DNA of 63,768 nt from Planctomycetota bacterium (GTDB lineage Bacteria > Planctomycetota > OFTM77), in contig JAJDCO010000078.1 of assembly GCA_029260795.1 (NCBI GenBank), positions 1 to 63,768 of the forward strand, in the 5' to 3' direction. The position numbers and the translations under genes are program-made. This document shows, one piece after another, positions 15,833 to 24,556 of this stretch (its first letter is position 1; every line of letters starts with the position of its first letter). The notes beneath the pieces are model-generated. The model saw only the letters and a program-made list of their open reading frames with translations. It did no database searches and was not told the DNA's origin.

Positions 15833-16654
15833 CTAGCGATCATCGGCGCCGCTTCCACTCTCCAGTCGTCGCACGACGATCTGCAGATGGCTCGCCCGCC
15901 CCATCCAGGTCGGATCGCGGTGCAGACTGGACTCGAGCTTGATAAGGCGAGCGACCTGGCGCCGCTCGTCGAGCCAGCTCGGATGCTTGCGCAGAGGAAG
16001 CACGAGCTTGCCGATCAAGTCCACGACCTCAAAGCCGCGCTTCTCGAACAGCTGACGAAGCTCCGCCGCCAAGAACATCTTCGCCGGAAAGCGCTCGGAG
16101 GGATCCTTGGCCAGCCACACGGTGCGCCCCGTCTTGACGAAGGCCTCGAGCTTCTCGAGCGAGCCCTCCTCGAAGTAGAAGTCGAGTCCCGCACAGCGGT
16201 GATCCGCCGAGAGAATCGCGATGCCGCCCGGGCACATCACGCGGCGAAGCGCGTCGACGGCTTGCCGAGGCTCCGAGCAAAGCGAGAGCGGGTCCCCTAA
16301 CGCGACCGCGTAGCCGAAGTGGTCCCTCGGGAGCTCCGAGAGATCGACGATGTCAGCTTGAACGATCGCGGTCCGCTCGGCGAGCCCGGCTTCTTCGGCC
16401 TTCTTGCGCGCGCGCTCGAGCATCTTGAGCGAGAGATCGAGCAGGGTCACGTGGAAGCCACTCTTCGCCAGCCGTAGCCCCCACTTGCCCGTTCCGCAGC
16501 CGAGATCGAGCATCGGAACCGTGAGATCGGTGGGCAAGAACCGCTTGAGGTGCCGCCAGGTGATCTCGTCGTGGAAGTCCCAGAAGGCTCCCCGATAGAT
16601 CTGGTCGTAGCGGCCCGAGACGCGGTCATGATAGCGCTGGTTGCGGTTGGGCAT
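15833..16654 (-). CDS. Class I SAM-dependent methyltransferase
   Basis: About 273 residues from the ATG at 16654 (MPNRNQRYHDRVSGRYD). An upstream in-frame extension runs into a dispersed repeat and is rejected. Motif I MLDLGCGTGKWGLRLA is followed by the acidic residue in VTLLDLSLKMLERARKKA, then by motif II-like QADIVDLSELP and by LRRVMCPGGIAILSADH. The substrate cannot be read from the sequence; small-molecule or quinone-like methylases share this outline. It is isolated, with repeats upstream and an unknown gene converging downstream. Confidence 0.85.
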   Translation of the reverse strand: MPNRNQRYHDRVSGRYDQIYRGAFWDFHDEITWRHLKRFLPTDLTVPMLDLGCGTGKWGLRLAKSGFHVTLLDLSLKMLERARKKAEEAGLAERTAIVQADIVDLSELPRDHFGYAVALGDPLSLCSEPRQAVDALRRVMCPGGIAILSADHRCAGLDFYFEEGSLEKLEAFVKTGRTVWLAKDPSERFPAKMFLAAELRQLFEKRGFEVVDLIGKLVLPLRKHPSWLDERRQVARLIKLESSLHRDPTWMGRASHLQIVVRRLESGSGADDR

Positions 16655-16774
16655 CGGGGGGTTCGAACAGAGAAAGAAGCAGCGTCGACATTCCCGGCGA
16701 ATTCGACGGCGCGCATCCTCGGAGAGCGAGGCCCAGATTTGAAGCGCATTCTGGAGAGGGTGTGCCGGCGAACG

Positions 16775-16978
16775 CGGAGGCCAGGTCAACTCGGAGGCCA
16801 GGCTTCAGCCTGGTGGGAGATCGCCCGCAGCCGATCCTCGGTCGAGGTGTCTCGTCGATCGCCGTCCCTGAAATCCAACGACCTCCGCCGAATCGAACGA
16901 CCCTCCAGCGGACTGAAGTCCGCCCTCCGGATTCGGAGGCCAGGTCAACTCGGAGGCCAGGCTTCAGCCTGGCGGGAG
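16775..16978. repeat. Direct pair of 45-bp palindrome-bearing repeats
   Basis: Copies at 16775-16819 and 16934-16978 differ at about one base. Each contains AGGCCAGG twice and the inverted repeat CCAGGCTTCAGCCTGG. The same palindrome recurs near 24165-24185, with a degraded form near 23785. The gap 16655-17039 between the two flanking genes contains only these elements. They look like REP-type or MITE-like elements. Confidence 0.8.
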
Positions 16979-17039
16979 CTCTCACGAGTATCAAATGATA
17001 ATACCCTTTGGTCGCCCGACGACCGCCGTTTCGGACCGC

Positions 17040-18548
17040 CTACCGAGCCCGCCGAACGAGCACGTTGTATTGCTTCGCGGTCAAGTCCGCATCGAAGATC
17101 GTCCAGATCTCCTCGGGACGGTAGTGCTCTCGAATCAGCCGCTGCGATTCCGGATCGAGGAACTCCCCCACCCCCGACTCGCCGCGCCGCACCACCATCA
17201 TCTCGAACTGCTCCTGCGCGATGCGATCGTGAAAGGCCGACAGGTCGATCGAGTCGCCCGAGAGCTCGAGCATCTTGAACGGCATGGGCAGGTAGGAGAC
17301 CTCTCGCCCGGCCTCGAGAGCGAAGCCGATGTGACGCTCCAGAAAGACCGGACCCGAGGCACTCGCGACGAGCACCTCCATTCGTTCGATGGCGGCCGTG
17401 TTCCCGGCCGGTGGGCCGTCGAAGCGTTGCTCGTGAGGCACCCAGAGCATCATTTGAAGGAAAGCGCCCGCCGCCAAGAGCCACGTCGGGAGAGCACCTC
17501 GTCGTGCCACCCCGACGAGTCGCGCCAGGCCCACGGTCGCCGTGAAAGCCAGCGCGGCTTGCAGAGGGAGGAAGTAGTTCACGGCCGCTCCCACCTTGCC
17601 GACCAGCAGGGCATTCAACACACCGGGGACCAGGAGATAGGCGAGCGGCTCGTGGGTGCGAGCGCTCCGAGGCAAAGTCGGCGCGGCGACCGAGGCCAGC
17701 ACGGCCACCGCCATCGTGCCGAGATAGCCCCCGAGGTAGCGCGGGACGTCCTTCCAGTACACGAGATTCGCGTTGTAGGAGACGGCGTGCGACCAGAACC
17801 ATCCGTCTGTCATCCACTGCATCGCGGCGAGGGCGCCGCCGCCCAAGACCGCCGTGACCCCGGTGAAGATCACCAGGCCTCGACGATCGCGCTGCTGCCA
17901 GTAGAACAGCGCCAGCCCCAATGCACCAAGCACGGCCGTTTGCCGAGTGAAGGCCGCCAGCACGAATGCCACCGCCGCCAGCGAGGGACGCCTCGCAATC
18001 AGGAACGCCAGCACCAGGAAGAACAGGGCCAGGCTGTCGACGCGCGCCAGCGGAAGCCACCAGCCGCCGTAGGGTGCGGCCACGAACAGTAGCGGTGCGA
18101 GCGCCGCCCAGCGCCATCCGACTCCGGCACGCCTCGCCGCGATCGCCAGCATCATGGCCGTGCCTGCCGTCGCTCCGACCGAGACGAGACGCAGGGCGAG
18201 GTAGCCGTCTCCGAGCAGCACTCGGACGGGCCACGCGGCCATAGGGTACAGCGGCGGGTAGTTGGCGATGAAGGCCGGCAGCCGGCTCGGATCCCCATAG
18301 GCACTCAGGCCACGGCTCAACAGGTCGAGCTGGAAGCGCGCCAAGCCTTCGGCGGCGTCCCACTCGATCGGGTAGGCGAGAAGGCGGAACGAATACACGA
18401 TCGCGGCGCCGGTGAAGGCACCGAGCCCGAGCGCAGCGCCTAGCCACAGCAGGCGACCGATCCATCGCTCGAGAGGCGAGGCCGTGGCGAGCTCCCGGGC
18501 ACCGGCGACGGGCTCTCGGGTCGGGCTGGATTCGCTTTCTGTCTTCAT
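17040..18548 (-). CDS. Polytopic glycosyltransferase (GT-C fold, ArnT/PMT-like)
   Basis: 502 residues from the ATG at 18548, with GAGGGA just upstream. About ten or more membrane helices follow a short polar N-terminus. The first periplasmic loop has the acidic motif EWDAAEGLARFQ where GT-C enzymes carry their catalytic Asp/Glu, followed by NYPPLYPMAAWP, a pattern common in these families. The C-terminal 100 residues are soluble (EVSYLPMPFKMLEL onwards). It should transfer a sugar from a polyprenyl-phosphate donor to an extracytoplasmic acceptor. It is divergent from the phosphodiesterase lipoprotein gene across 187 nt. Acceptor unknown. Confidence 0.75.
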   Translation of the reverse strand: MKTESESSPTREPVAGARELATASPLERWIGRLLWLGAALGLGAFTGAAIVYSFRLLAYPIEWDAAEGLARFQLDLLSRGLSAYGDPSRLPAFIANYPPLYPMAAWPVRVLLGDGYLALRLVSVGATAGTAMMLAIAARRAGVGWRWAALAPLLFVAAPYGGWWLPLARVDSLALFFLVLAFLIARRPSLAAVAFVLAAFTRQTAVLGALGLALFYWQQRDRRGLVIFTGVTAVLGGGALAAMQWMTDGWFWSHAVSYNANLVYWKDVPRYLGGYLGTMAVAVLASVAAPTLPRSARTHEPLAYLLVPGVLNALLVGKVGAAVNYFLPLQAALAFTATVGLARLVGVARRGALPTWLLAAGAFLQMMLWVPHEQRFDGPPAGNTAAIERMEVLVASASGPVFLERHIGFALEAGREVSYLPMPFKMLELSGDSIDLSAFHDRIAQEQFEMMVVRRGESGVGEFLDPESQRLIREHYRPEEIWTIFDADLTAKQYNVLVRRAR

Positions 18549-18735
18549 TCCCTCAGATCGGGTGATAGAATCTTGAAGATCCCACGAGCCCGAAAACCCG
18601 CAGACGTCAAACCACTGAAAACTCCGACGGAGCCACCTCTTATGGCTCGCCGTCGCTTTCGGGCTCCGCGACCGAATCGAGCGCCCGGGCGAGGCGAGAC
18701 CGGCTCCCGTCCTGACGATCTCCTTCGGAACCGCC

Positions 18736-20241
18736 ATGATGCCACTTGCCTCCGCCGCCGTCGATCGCCGCCCTCGCCGCGCCCTTCGGGTCACTGCCTC
18801 GATCCACGTGGCGACTCTGCTCGCGATGATGTGCATGACGGGTTGCTCGGACCCCAAGCCCGAGCCGCACACCAAGATGCTCGTCGTGGGCATCGACGGC
18901 ATGGAGTGGAGCGTCGTGCTCCCGCTGCTGCGGGAAGGCAAGCTCCCGAACATCCAGAAGCTCATGGATCGCGGCTCGTACGGCCGGCTCGGTACGTTCA
19001 ACCCGACGCTCTCTCCGATCATCTGGACCACGATCGCGACCGGGAAGACCCAAGAGCAGCACGGCGTCCTCGGCTTCGACTACATCGACGAAGCGACCGG
19101 GCAGCAGCGTCTCTACACCAGCCTGCACCGAAAGACCAAAGCGGTCTGGGACATCCTGTCCGAAAAGGAGCTGATGGTCGACGTCTTCGGCTGGTGGATC
19201 ACCTGGCCGGCCGAGCCCGTGAGCGGCAAGATGGTCTCTCAGTTCTCGGGGCTCGATCAAGCGGCCAAGGTCTGGAAGGGCACCGTTCAGGCGGACGGCC
19301 CGGCACAGACTCATCCTCGCGGCTACTTCGAGACCGTGCGCCCGCTGGTCCTGGACATCGAGCGTGACTTCGCAGCCCCCGACGAGAGCAGCTTCGCCGG
19401 ACGCGTCCACGAGCTATTCGGTCCCTTGAAGTCCGAGCTGACCGAGCTCGAGAAGCGCTTGCTGGACGATTCGATCTGGTCGTTCAAGGCCGACGAGCTC
19501 TACGCCCGCATCACCGAGCAAGCGCTGACCCAGGACGACGCCGACCTGACGCTCTGCTACTTCGGTGGCACCGATGTCGTCGGCCACCGCTTCTTCAAGT
19601 ACTACGAGCCCCGGCACTACCGCTTCCCGCCGAGCCCCGAGGCGCTGGCGGCGTTTCAGCGCATCATCCCCGACTACTACTGCTACATCGACTCCGTCCT
19701 CGGGCGCTTGATGGCGAAGTGCGGTGACGACACCGCGATCCTCATCGTGGCCGATCACGGCATGATCCCGGTCAACACCGAGCTCGACCACGAGAAGCAG
19801 TACGCACTGGACAAGGGGCTGGGCGCCATCAACTCGGGGCATCATCCCAACGCCGAATCGGGCGTCATCATCGCCGCCGGTGGCCCTTTCAAGAAGATGG
19901 GCTATCGGCAGAACCTCCGGGCGCGCGAGCTGCGCGTCATGGGTACCGTGTACCAGGTGACCCCGACCATCCTTCATTTGATGGGACTCCCCATCGGCGA
20001 GGACATGTTCCAGAACGGAGTGCTGGACTCGTTGCTCCAGGGTAACTTCCTCCAGGACCATCGCCCCGCGTTCCTTCCCACCTACGACACCGAGCCCGAG
20101 CGCTGGTTTGCCATTCGCCAAGAGCGCGGCTTCGACGGCGTGGACGAGGAAAAGCTCGAGCAGCTCAAGAGGCTCGGCTACGTCGGCGACGACAAGCCGG
20201 AGAAGCCCGAGAAGAAGGATGATAAAGGCGAGCCGAAGTGA
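18736..20241 (+). CDS. Lipoprotein of the type I phosphodiesterase/alkaline phosphatase superfamily
   Basis: 501 residues. The signal peptide ends with the lipobox MCMTGC. The metal-binding start of the superfamily is MLVVGIDGMEW, with the nucleophile Thr region NPTLSPIIWTTIATGK. Further metal ligands appear at LCYFGGTDVVGH, ADHGM and SGHHPNAESG. Such AP-fold enzymes hydrolyse phosphodiesters, nucleotides or phosphono-lipids, or transfer phospho-groups. The Lys/Glu-rich tail (KPEKPEKKDDKGEPK) is unusual. As an exported lipoprotein it should act on the periplasmic side. Confidence 0.88.
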   Translation: MMPLASAAVDRRPRRALRVTASIHVATLLAMMCMTGCSDPKPEPHTKMLVVGIDGMEWSVVLPLLREGKLPNIQKLMDRGSYGRLGTFNPTLSPIIWTTIATGKTQEQHGVLGFDYIDEATGQQRLYTSLHRKTKAVWDILSEKELMVDVFGWWITWPAEPVSGKMVSQFSGLDQAAKVWKGTVQADGPAQTHPRGYFETVRPLVLDIERDFAAPDESSFAGRVHELFGPLKSELTELEKRLLDDSIWSFKADELYARITEQALTQDDADLTLCYFGGTDVVGHRFFKYYEPRHYRFPPSPEALAAFQRIIPDYYCYIDSVLGRLMAKCGDDTAILIVADHGMIPVNTELDHEKQYALDKGLGAINSGHHPNAESGVIIAAGGPFKKMGYRQNLRARELRVMGTVYQVTPTILHLMGLPIGEDMFQNGVLDSLLQGNFLQDHRPAFLPTYDTEPERWFAIRQERGFDGVDEEKLEQLKRLGYVGDDKPEKPEKKDDKGEPK

Positions 20242-20280
20242 GATTGCGTCTTGATCGGAACCGCTCTCTCACCGATGTGA

Positions 20281-20382
20281 TTCTTTCGCTCTGCTGCCCG
20301 ACTTTGCGAAACGGGAGAGCAGGCGCTTCGTGACGAGATCCGTTCGGGACTCTGTTTCTTCCGCTCTGCGGCCCGACTTTGC
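20281..20382. repeat. 27-bp direct repeat downstream of the phosphodiesterase gene
   Basis: Two copies lie at 20281-20307 and 20356-20382 with about four differences, sharing GCTCTG and GCCCGACTTTGC. The intervening ATCCGTTCGGGACTCTG resembles segments at 23907-23927 and 24388-24408, so it belongs to the same dispersed non-coding family as the 23.7-24.4 kb region. Confidence 0.5.
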
Positions 20383-20399
20383 TTCTTCAGCGATCGGGC

Positions 20400-21758
20400 T
20401 CAGCGCCCTCGGCTGGGTCCCCGGCTTCCTCGCACCGTGAGCCACCAACCCGACCACTGTCGGAAGGCCTCGGCATTCTGAGCATGAGAACGCTCGGATC
20501 GGAATCCGAAGTCCTGGCCCGTGTGCTCTCGCAGAGCGCGCACCGCGATCTCACGCACGTTGCGACGCTCGTCGCGCAAGGCGAGGATCAGCGGCTGTCG
20601 AATGCGCTCGCCGAGTCGGAGAACCGACTCGATGGCCGTCTTCTTTTCACTCTCCGAAGCGCGCTCTCCGAAGCGCGCCCAGATCTTCTCGATCGTGGGC
20701 TCGACGCGCGCGGGTGACTCGTACTTCGGGAGCGTGAGCAGCGCCCAGGCCGTCGTCCGGACCAGATCGCCCCGAGACTTGGCCACGCCCGGCTTCCACG
20801 CCCCCTCCTCGAGCTGGGTCTCGAGAAGCTGGCTACGAATGCGAACCAGCGCGTCGCTGCCGCTCTGTCCGATCGCGTCGAGGAGCAGTCCGTACCACAG
20901 CCGATAGGCCTCGAGATTCTCGCGGCCGGTCCCCGGATTGATCGTCGCCGAAGCCGTCTTCTTCAGCCACTTGACGGCCAGATCGATCTGCGCCTGCACG
21001 TTTCCACCCTTGGGCAACGGTGCGTCAGCCGCGGCGCCGTAGCCCTTCAAGGCGAGCCCCATCGCGAACGCGGCCGCGGCGGTCGCGTCGCCGCGCGCTC
21101 CGCTGGTCGGCATGCCCCACGCTCCATCGGAGCCCTGGTGCTTGAGCAAGAACGTCAACGCCCGCGAGAAGACCTCCCCGCCCACGTTCTGTCCCGCCTT
21201 CTGAGCCTCCGTGAGCGCCCAAACCGCGAGCGCCGTGTCGAGGATGTTGGCCACCTGACCCGACGCCTTGCCCCAGCCGCCGTAGTCGCTGTATCGGCCT
21301 TCCACCCGAAAGCGGAACCGAGGATCCGGATGCTCGCCGGGTCGAGCCGCATTTCGATAGCGGGTCGGTGGGAGATCGATCCACTGTTGATGCTGGAGCT
21401 CGACGAGTCGCGCGACGCGCTTCTGGAGTGCGGCACCGGGCACCTGCGCGCGGAGCTTCGTGAAGAGCAGGATCTCCCAGGCGAGCGGTCTCGTCGCCTC
21501 CGACTCGCGGGCGATGCTCCAGCGCACGGAGCGTTGCCAGGCGGGTCGATCGAGATCGGCGCCCGCGTGGCGAGCGGCGAGGGCGGCGAGAGGCGAGGTC
21601 TCGGCGTCGCCGATGGGGCCACTCTCGCGCTGCTGCGCGAGCAGAAAGACCTGCGCGCGCGCGGCGGCTTCGTCGGCATCCGCACGAGCGTCGGCGCCGA
21701 AGAGCGCGGCCAGGACCGGGATCCAGAGCATCCGGAAAGAGGTTTGGCCAGATCGCAT
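20400..21758 (-). CDS. Secreted prenyltransferase/squalene-oxidase-like repeat and HEAT protein
   Basis: 452 residues from the ATG at 21758, which has GGGAGGA 6 nt upstream. A signal peptide (MLWIPVLAALFGADARA) precedes alpha-alpha-barrel repeats typical of the terpenoid cyclase/complement-C3 fold: GGWGKASGQVANILDTALAV, LLKHQGSDGAWGMPTSG and LETQLEEGAWKPG. The catalytic DxDD of true cyclases is absent, so a scaffold or binding role is likelier than terpene cyclisation. The C-terminus carries a HEAT-like repeat (RQPLILALRDERRNVREIAV) and the HTGQDFGFRSE...WSGWW ending shared with two other proteins in this window. Such proteins are plentiful in Planctomycetota. It is divergent from the ABC permease. 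Confidence 0.75.
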   Translation of the reverse strand: MRSGQTSFRMLWIPVLAALFGADARADADEAAARAQVFLLAQQRESGPIGDAETSPLAALAARHAGADLDRPAWQRSVRWSIARESEATRPLAWEILLFTKLRAQVPGAALQKRVARLVELQHQQWIDLPPTRYRNAARPGEHPDPRFRFRVEGRYSDYGGWGKASGQVANILDTALAVWALTEAQKAGQNVGGEVFSRALTFLLKHQGSDGAWGMPTSGARGDATAAAAFAMGLALKGYGAAADAPLPKGGNVQAQIDLAVKWLKKTASATINPGTGRENLEAYRLWYGLLLDAIGQSGSDALVRIRSQLLETQLEEGAWKPGVAKSRGDLVRTTAWALLTLPKYESPARVEPTIEKIWARFGERASESEKKTAIESVLRLGERIRQPLILALRDERRNVREIAVRALREHTGQDFGFRSERSHAQNAEAFRQWSGWWLTVRGSRGPSRGR

Positions 21759-22093
21759 GGGATCCTCCCTTCCACCGGCGATGACAGCGCTCGGTGTGAT
21801 GTCCCCGCGACGGTCGAGGTCACGAGAGACGTTACGCATCGGTAAAGGACGCACACCGTCCCGTCGATCGACGGGCGAGCGCGGGCAGGTTTCCGGGAGG
21901 CGTCGGACGAGCCGACTGCCTCGGTCGCTTTCATCATAGACGAGAAGTGCTGGCGGCCCGTGGGGTGGTTTTGAGAACTTCTCGCGACGGGCGATCGATC
22001 GGGGCTCGAGCTTCGGACGGCTTTCGGACCTCGTTTTGCGACCGGCGCTCCGTCGACGCTCTCCCCATTCCCGGAGATCACGGAAGCTCCCGC

Positions 22094-23671
22094 ATGCGCC
22101 TTTGGATCGGTACCGCTCTCTTCGTTCTGGTCGCCCTCGTGCTCCTTCCCGTCCTCTGGATGGTGGGCACCTCGTTTTGGTCACCTGCGGGCTGGACCCT
22201 CGCCCACTACCGCGAAGTGATCGAGTCCCCGACCACCAAGCCGCTGGCGCTGCTCTTCGATACCGGCCGGGTCGCGGGCTCGGCCGCCCTGCTGGCCCTG
22301 CTGCTGGGCGTGCCCTACGCGGTGCTGATTGCGCGCGTCGCCTTTCCCGGTCGGCGGCTCTTCGCGGCCTTGACCGTGCTCCCGATCCTGATGCCACCGA
22401 TCGTGCATGCCATTGGGTGGAACTACGCCGAGATCCCGCTTTTCGATTGGTGGGGCAACTCGCTGGTCTTTGCGCTCTCGTACTTTCCCTTCGTGGTGCT
22501 GCTGACGGTTCACGGTCTTCGGCAGGTGTCGGCGGGCATGGAGGAGAGTGCCCTGCTGGCGCACTCTCCGCTCCGGGTGATCGTGAGCATCACGTTGCGG
22601 AACGCGCTCCCGGGCATCTTGGCGGGCGCGCTGTTCGTCGTGATCTTCACGGCCTCCGACTGGTCGGTGCCCGACTATCTCTACTTCTCGAGCCAGCGGG
22701 CGGTGTATCTCTTCCCGACCGAGATCTTCCGCTGGTGGCAACGACTCGGCCAGCCCGAGGCCGCTTGCGCGGTGGCGACTCCGGCCGTGCTGATCACGAT
22801 GCTCCTCCTGGGCGGCATCATGCTGCTACGCGGTCGGCGCTTCGCCAGCGTCGACGCGCGCTATCGGCAGCCAGCGGACTTTCAGCCAGGCGCCCGGGGT
22901 TGGCTCGGGACGCTCTTCTGCACGATCGTGCTCGGCGTCTCGGCCGGCCTCCCGCTCTTCGCCCTCATCCGCGCCGCTGGCTCGGTGAGTATCTTCCCCG
23001 TGGTCTTTGCGGACGTGAAGGAGGAGTACGTCAACTCGCTGCTGATCGCCTCGGGCGCAGCCACGTTCATGGTCGTGCTCGGCTTCTTCATCGCGTACGC
23101 GATCGTGCGCTTTCGACCTTGGCTGAGTCGATCGATCGAGCTGGTCTCGATCCTGCCCCTCGCGGTTCCCGGCGTCATGCTCACTTGCGGCTTCATCCGA
23201 TTGTGGAACCGCCCGCTGCCCGTCTTCGACGAGGTCTACACCTCGATCTTCATGGCGATCCTCGTCTACACGGCGCGATTCCTGCCGCTGGCCGTCTTGG
23301 CCCTGACCGCAGTGCTGTTCCGGATCGGACCGGCGCTCGAGGAGGCGGCCGCCGTCGGAGGGCGACGCTGGTCGGCCAGCTTCTTCGGGATCCTCACCCC
23401 GCTGGCCGCTCGCGGCCTTTGGGCCTCGTGGCTGCTGGGGTTCGTCTTCACGATGAAGGACATCGACATCGCCGCGGTGCTGCCCTCCGCCAACGCGTCA
23501 CTCTCGATGCGGCTGAACAACATGATCCACTTCGCCCACGACGAGCGAGCCGCGGCCTTGTGCGTATTGATGGTGCTGACCGTGGCCCTGCCGATTATCG
23601 CGACGCTCCTGATCGCTCCCAAAGCGCTCTTCGGCAGCGACTCGGGGGCCGGGTGGGAGGGCGTTCGATGA
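22094..23671 (+). CDS. Fused two-domain ABC transporter permease (FbpB/iron(III) type)
   Basis: 525 residues and about 12 membrane helices, made of two BPD-type permease domains in one chain. Cytoplasmic EAA loops occur in both halves: MEESALLAHSPLRVIVSITL, and EEAAAVGGRRWSASFFGILT with its Gly. This tandem layout is characteristic of iron(III), thiamine or 2-aminoethylphosphonate importers. Neither a solute-binding protein nor an ATPase is adjacent; the flanks are a secreted repeat protein and a repeat desert. The substrate therefore cannot be named. The 335-nt upstream gap (21759-22093) holds the divergent promoters and nothing else I can support. Confidence 0.85.
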   Translation: MRLWIGTALFVLVALVLLPVLWMVGTSFWSPAGWTLAHYREVIESPTTKPLALLFDTGRVAGSAALLALLLGVPYAVLIARVAFPGRRLFAALTVLPILMPPIVHAIGWNYAEIPLFDWWGNSLVFALSYFPFVVLLTVHGLRQVSAGMEESALLAHSPLRVIVSITLRNALPGILAGALFVVIFTASDWSVPDYLYFSSQRAVYLFPTEIFRWWQRLGQPEAACAVATPAVLITMLLLGGIMLLRGRRFASVDARYRQPADFQPGARGWLGTLFCTIVLGVSAGLPLFALIRAAGSVSIFPVVFADVKEEYVNSLLIASGAATFMVVLGFFIAYAIVRFRPWLSRSIELVSILPLAVPGVMLTCGFIRLWNRPLPVFDEVYTSIFMAILVYTARFLPLAVLALTAVLFRIGPALEEAAAVGGRRWSASFFGILTPLAARGLWASWLLGFVFTMKDIDIAAVLPSANASLSMRLNNMIHFAHDERAAALCVLMVLTVALPIIATLLIAPKALFGSDSGAGWEGVR

Positions 23672-23699
23672 ATCCACGCGCTTCGACGCGGCTTCGGTC

Positions 23700-24440
23700 G
23701 TCCGCTGAGGCGAGACGTCTCCGGAGGCCCGACTTCAATGAAGTCGGGCCTCCGAGGGAACGGTCTGGAGCATTTCGTGTTGCAACACCAGGGTTCAGTC
23801 GGGCGGGAGGGCTTCTCGCGCACCGCTCTCTCACCTACGCTCTTCGAAGGCAGATCGCCCCGCCGACAGGCCACGAGGATTAACTGGCGCGACCTGTCGA
23901 ACTCCGTTCGGGTCTCTGTACCCCATGCACGTGCGAGAAGGCAGAGCCACCGACGGCAATCGTCACGCGAGACCGACTGCGAAGCGAACTGAAACCCGAG
24001 CGTTGAAAAAGCTACAGCGCGCCGACTTGAAGATCTGAACGTTGAACGTTCAACGTTGAACGTTCAACGTCCAATCCGCCTGATCGAGCGGAGGCGAGGC
24101 TGACGACCTCCCACCCGAATGAATTCGGGCCTCCGAGGGAACGGTCTGGAGCATTTCGTTTTGCAAAGCCAGGCTTCAGCCTGGTGGGAGGGCCCGCGCA
24201 TCGTGTCGGCTCGATCGAGTCGAACCCGAGCCAGTCCGGCGAGCATTTCCCGAAGACTGTGAGCACTTCGTCCAAAGGGAAACATCGTGGTGCTTCCTTG
24301 GCTTCTCGCGCCCGCTCTCTCTTCCACGTCATTCGAAAGCGAATCACCCCGCCGACGGGCGACGAGGATTGAAGTGCGCGACGCGTCGGACTCCGTTCAC
24401 GTCTCTGAATCACGTGCGAGCACCGACACCCCACCCGCGA
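23700..24440. repeat. Degenerate direct duplication filling the 885-nt gap before hisD
   Basis: A block at about 23700-23985 is repeated at about 24085-24440. Shared segments include CCTCCGAGGGAACGGTCTGG plus AGCATTTCG (23752 and 24132), CCCCGCCGAC (23859 and 24348), CACGAGGATT/CGACGAGGATTGAA, and ACTCCGTTC with GTCTCTG. An inverted repeat CCGACTTCAATGAAGTCGG lies in the first copy and CCAGGCTTCAGCCTGG in the second. No gene is supportable in 23672-24556. Confidence 0.65.
24040..24074. repeat. Heptamer tandem array (CGTTGAA/CGTTCAA)
   Basis: Five consecutive 7-bp units alternate CGTTGAA and CGTTCAA, so adjacent units form TTGAACGTTCAA palindromes. A seven-unit array of the same family lies at 47964-48012. 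These arrays generate spurious translations in all frames. Confidence 0.8.
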
Positions 24441-24556
24441 CCGCACTCCTCCCCGGAGGCCAGACGACTCACGAGGTCAAGCGGCCTCGAAGGTCAGGCT
24501 GTTCCTTTGCACATACCTTCATCCTTCTGCACCGGCTTCGTCGAATTCATGGCGAC

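Noticed and set aside
20400..21758. Functional squalene-hopene/terpene cyclase
   Set aside because: The repeats fit the fold, but the catalytic DxDD and QW-motif set of true cyclases is not present, and the protein is exported.
22036..23883. 615-residue ORF in another frame of the ABC permease
   Set aside because: Arg-rich shadow; the permease frame has EAA loops and regular membrane helices.
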